Under the pieces are notes generated by a model that worked only from the letters and a program-made list of their open reading frames with translations, did not search any database and was not told the DNA's origin. A program made the translations under genes and the position numbers. 6,277 nucleotides of DNA from Candidatus Bathyarchaeota archaeon (GTDB taxonomy: Archaea; Thermoproteota; Bathyarchaeia; 40CM-2-53-6), in assembly GCA_005888695.1 (NCBI GenBank), contig VBBH01000089.1, positions 1 to 6,277 on the forward strand, written 5' to 3'. Positions 5,330 to 6,277 of this stretch are shown here, in pieces; position 1 is the first letter of the stretch, and each line of letters starts with the position of its first letter.

Positions 5330-6277
5330 TTGATCCTTGGGACAATTCTCCTCATCGGACCATTCACGACCGCGACGTTTGATCCTAGGCGCTCACAAAC
5401 GATTGTCCCGAATTCAATCTTGAGCTCTCCACCAGGCAGCTCACCGTTCGATTATCTCGTTGTTATCTTGATGGAAAACAAGGGATTCAACAGCATAAAC
5501 GGTAATGCTGCCTATCTCAACCAATTAGCCTCATCTTACTCTCTCGCAACTCGGTACACTGCCGTGGATCATCCGAGCCTTCCCAACTATTTGGCGTTGA
5601 GCGGGGCTGACACGTTTGGATGCGGAGGATATGATGGTGCTCCAAACTCGAACAGCTGCACCTCGACAGCTTGGCTCTCACAGAATATTATTGACAGGAT
5701 AGAATCTGCAGGTCTGACATGGAAGGGCTACATGGAGAGTATGCCAAGCAATTGCTACAATCAAGACTCCGGCAACTATGTTGTCAGACATGACCCGTTC
5801 GTCTACTACAACGACATTGTGACCAACCAAGCCAGATGCAACAGGATCGTACCCGCTACTGCATCAACAGATGTTGAGTTGATCAATGATCTAGGCTCAA
5901 CAAGTACAGCGTCAAATTTCATGTGGTTGACGCCGAACCTTTGCAACGATATGCACGATTGTTCCGTTGCCATTGGCGACAATTATTTGTCACAGGTTGT
6001 TCCAAAAATCCTCCGGAGCAATATCTTCCAGATGCAAAAGGCGGCGTTGCTGATAACATTCGATGAAGGCACGGCCACTTCACTTTCAGATCTTGTTTAC
6101 ACCGTCTGGGCAGGGCCAGTCGTAAAGAGAGGTTATCAATCAGCTGTCGCCTATAGTCACTATTCCGTCGCTCGCACGATAGAGTCGGCTTGGAACCTTC
6201 CAACCTTGACAACAAACGATGCAAGTGCAACTGCCATGACGGAATTCTTTACGAGTCCCCAGCAGTCTGCTCTCCAA
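5330..6277 (+). CDS. Secreted phosphoesterase (PF04185, acid phosphatase / phospholipase C family), C-terminus cut by window end
   Basis: The frame is open from 5282, after a TGA at 5279-5281, to the last base. Family marks are the early MENKGFNSI metal/nucleophile region (5471-5497), HPSLPNYLALSG (5570-5605), YMESMP (5729-5746), HDPFVYY (5789-5809), LTPNLCNDMHDCS (5930-5968), FDEG (6059-6070) and YSHYSVARTIE (6152-6184). These enzymes belong to the alkaline-phosphatase superfamily and hydrolyse phosphomonoesters or phospholipids outside the cell. At least eight cysteines suggest disulfides. A hydrophobic stretch (about 5321-5368) preceded by Lys-Lys looks like a signal peptide or anchor. The start is unresolved: TTG at 5330 is the only standard codon before the mature domain, but it cuts off the Lys-Lys, and an ATG at 5278 is one frame out. 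Only a short C-terminal part is likely missing. Confidence 0.85.
   Translation, partial: MILGTILLIGPFTTATFDPRRSQTIVPNSILSSPPGSSPFDYLVVILMENKGFNSINGNAAYLNQLASSYSLATRYTAVDHPSLPNYLALSGADTFGCGGYDGAPNSNSCTSTAWLSQNIIDRIESAGLTWKGYMESMPSNCYNQDSGNYVVRHDPFVYYNDIVTNQARCNRIVPATASTDVELINDLGSTSTASNFMWLTPNLCNDMHDCSVAIGDNYLSQVVPKILRSNIFQMQKAALLITFDEGTATSLSDLVYTVWAGPVVKRGYQSAVAYSHYSVARTIESAWNLPTLTTNDASATAMTEFFTSPQQSALQ

Noticed and set aside
5919..6230. Minus-strand frame of 103 codons near the window end
   Set aside because: It is antisense to clear phosphoesterase motifs (PNLCNDMHDCS, FDEG, YSHYSVARTIE).
1..6277. CRISPR arrays, tRNA or rRNA genes, insertion sequences
   Set aside because: No regularly spaced repeats, cloverleaf-like or rRNA-like sequence, transposase frame or terminal inverted repeats were seen. 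The window is almost entirely metabolic coding sequence.

Overview
This window looks archaeal. It encodes a coenzyme-F420-type dehydrogenase, a 2-keto-3-deoxy-pentonate dehydratase of the kind characterised in Sulfolobus, start codons that include TTG, and at least one gene that appears to be transcribed without a leader. Base composition is moderate and coding density is high. A TACK-type or other uncultured archaeon fits best. F420-using bacteria such as Chloroflexi cannot be excluded from this sequence alone.

Layout: (1) 735 to 1, minus strand, an F420-dependent glucose-6-phosphate-dehydrogenase-family (LLM) oxidoreductase cut by the window start; (2) 736-830, a divergent promoter region; (3) 831-1703, plus, a KdaD-like FAH-family dehydratase with a TTG start; (4) 3199 to 1700, minus, an aldehyde dehydrogenase whose stop overlaps the KdaD stop; (5) 3200-3310, a second divergent promoter region sharing three short blocks with the first; (6) 3311-4438, plus, an enolase-superfamily (MR/MLE) sugar-acid dehydratase; (7) 4422-5162, plus, a PF04199 'cyclase' family metal hydrolase, overlapping the previous gene by 17 bases; (8) 5163-5281, a non-coding gap; (9) about 5330-6277, plus, a secreted PF04185 phosphoesterase cut by the window end, with an unresolved start.

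Together the genes read as an oxidative, non-phosphorylating pentose pathway of the Weimberg / Sulfolobus D-arabinose type. The MR/MLE enzyme would dehydrate a pentonate to 2-keto-3-deoxypentonate. KdaD would dehydrate that to 2,5-dioxopentanoate (2-oxoglutarate semialdehyde). The aldehyde dehydrogenase would oxidise this to 2-oxoglutarate. The two less expected neighbours fit the empty upstream steps. An F420-dependent enzyme of a family known to oxidise sugar C1 to a lactone could be the sugar dehydrogenase, and the cyclase-family hydrolase could open the lactone. That F420-linked version of the pathway is inference, and it is the main idea to test here. The terminal phosphoesterase is probably unrelated.
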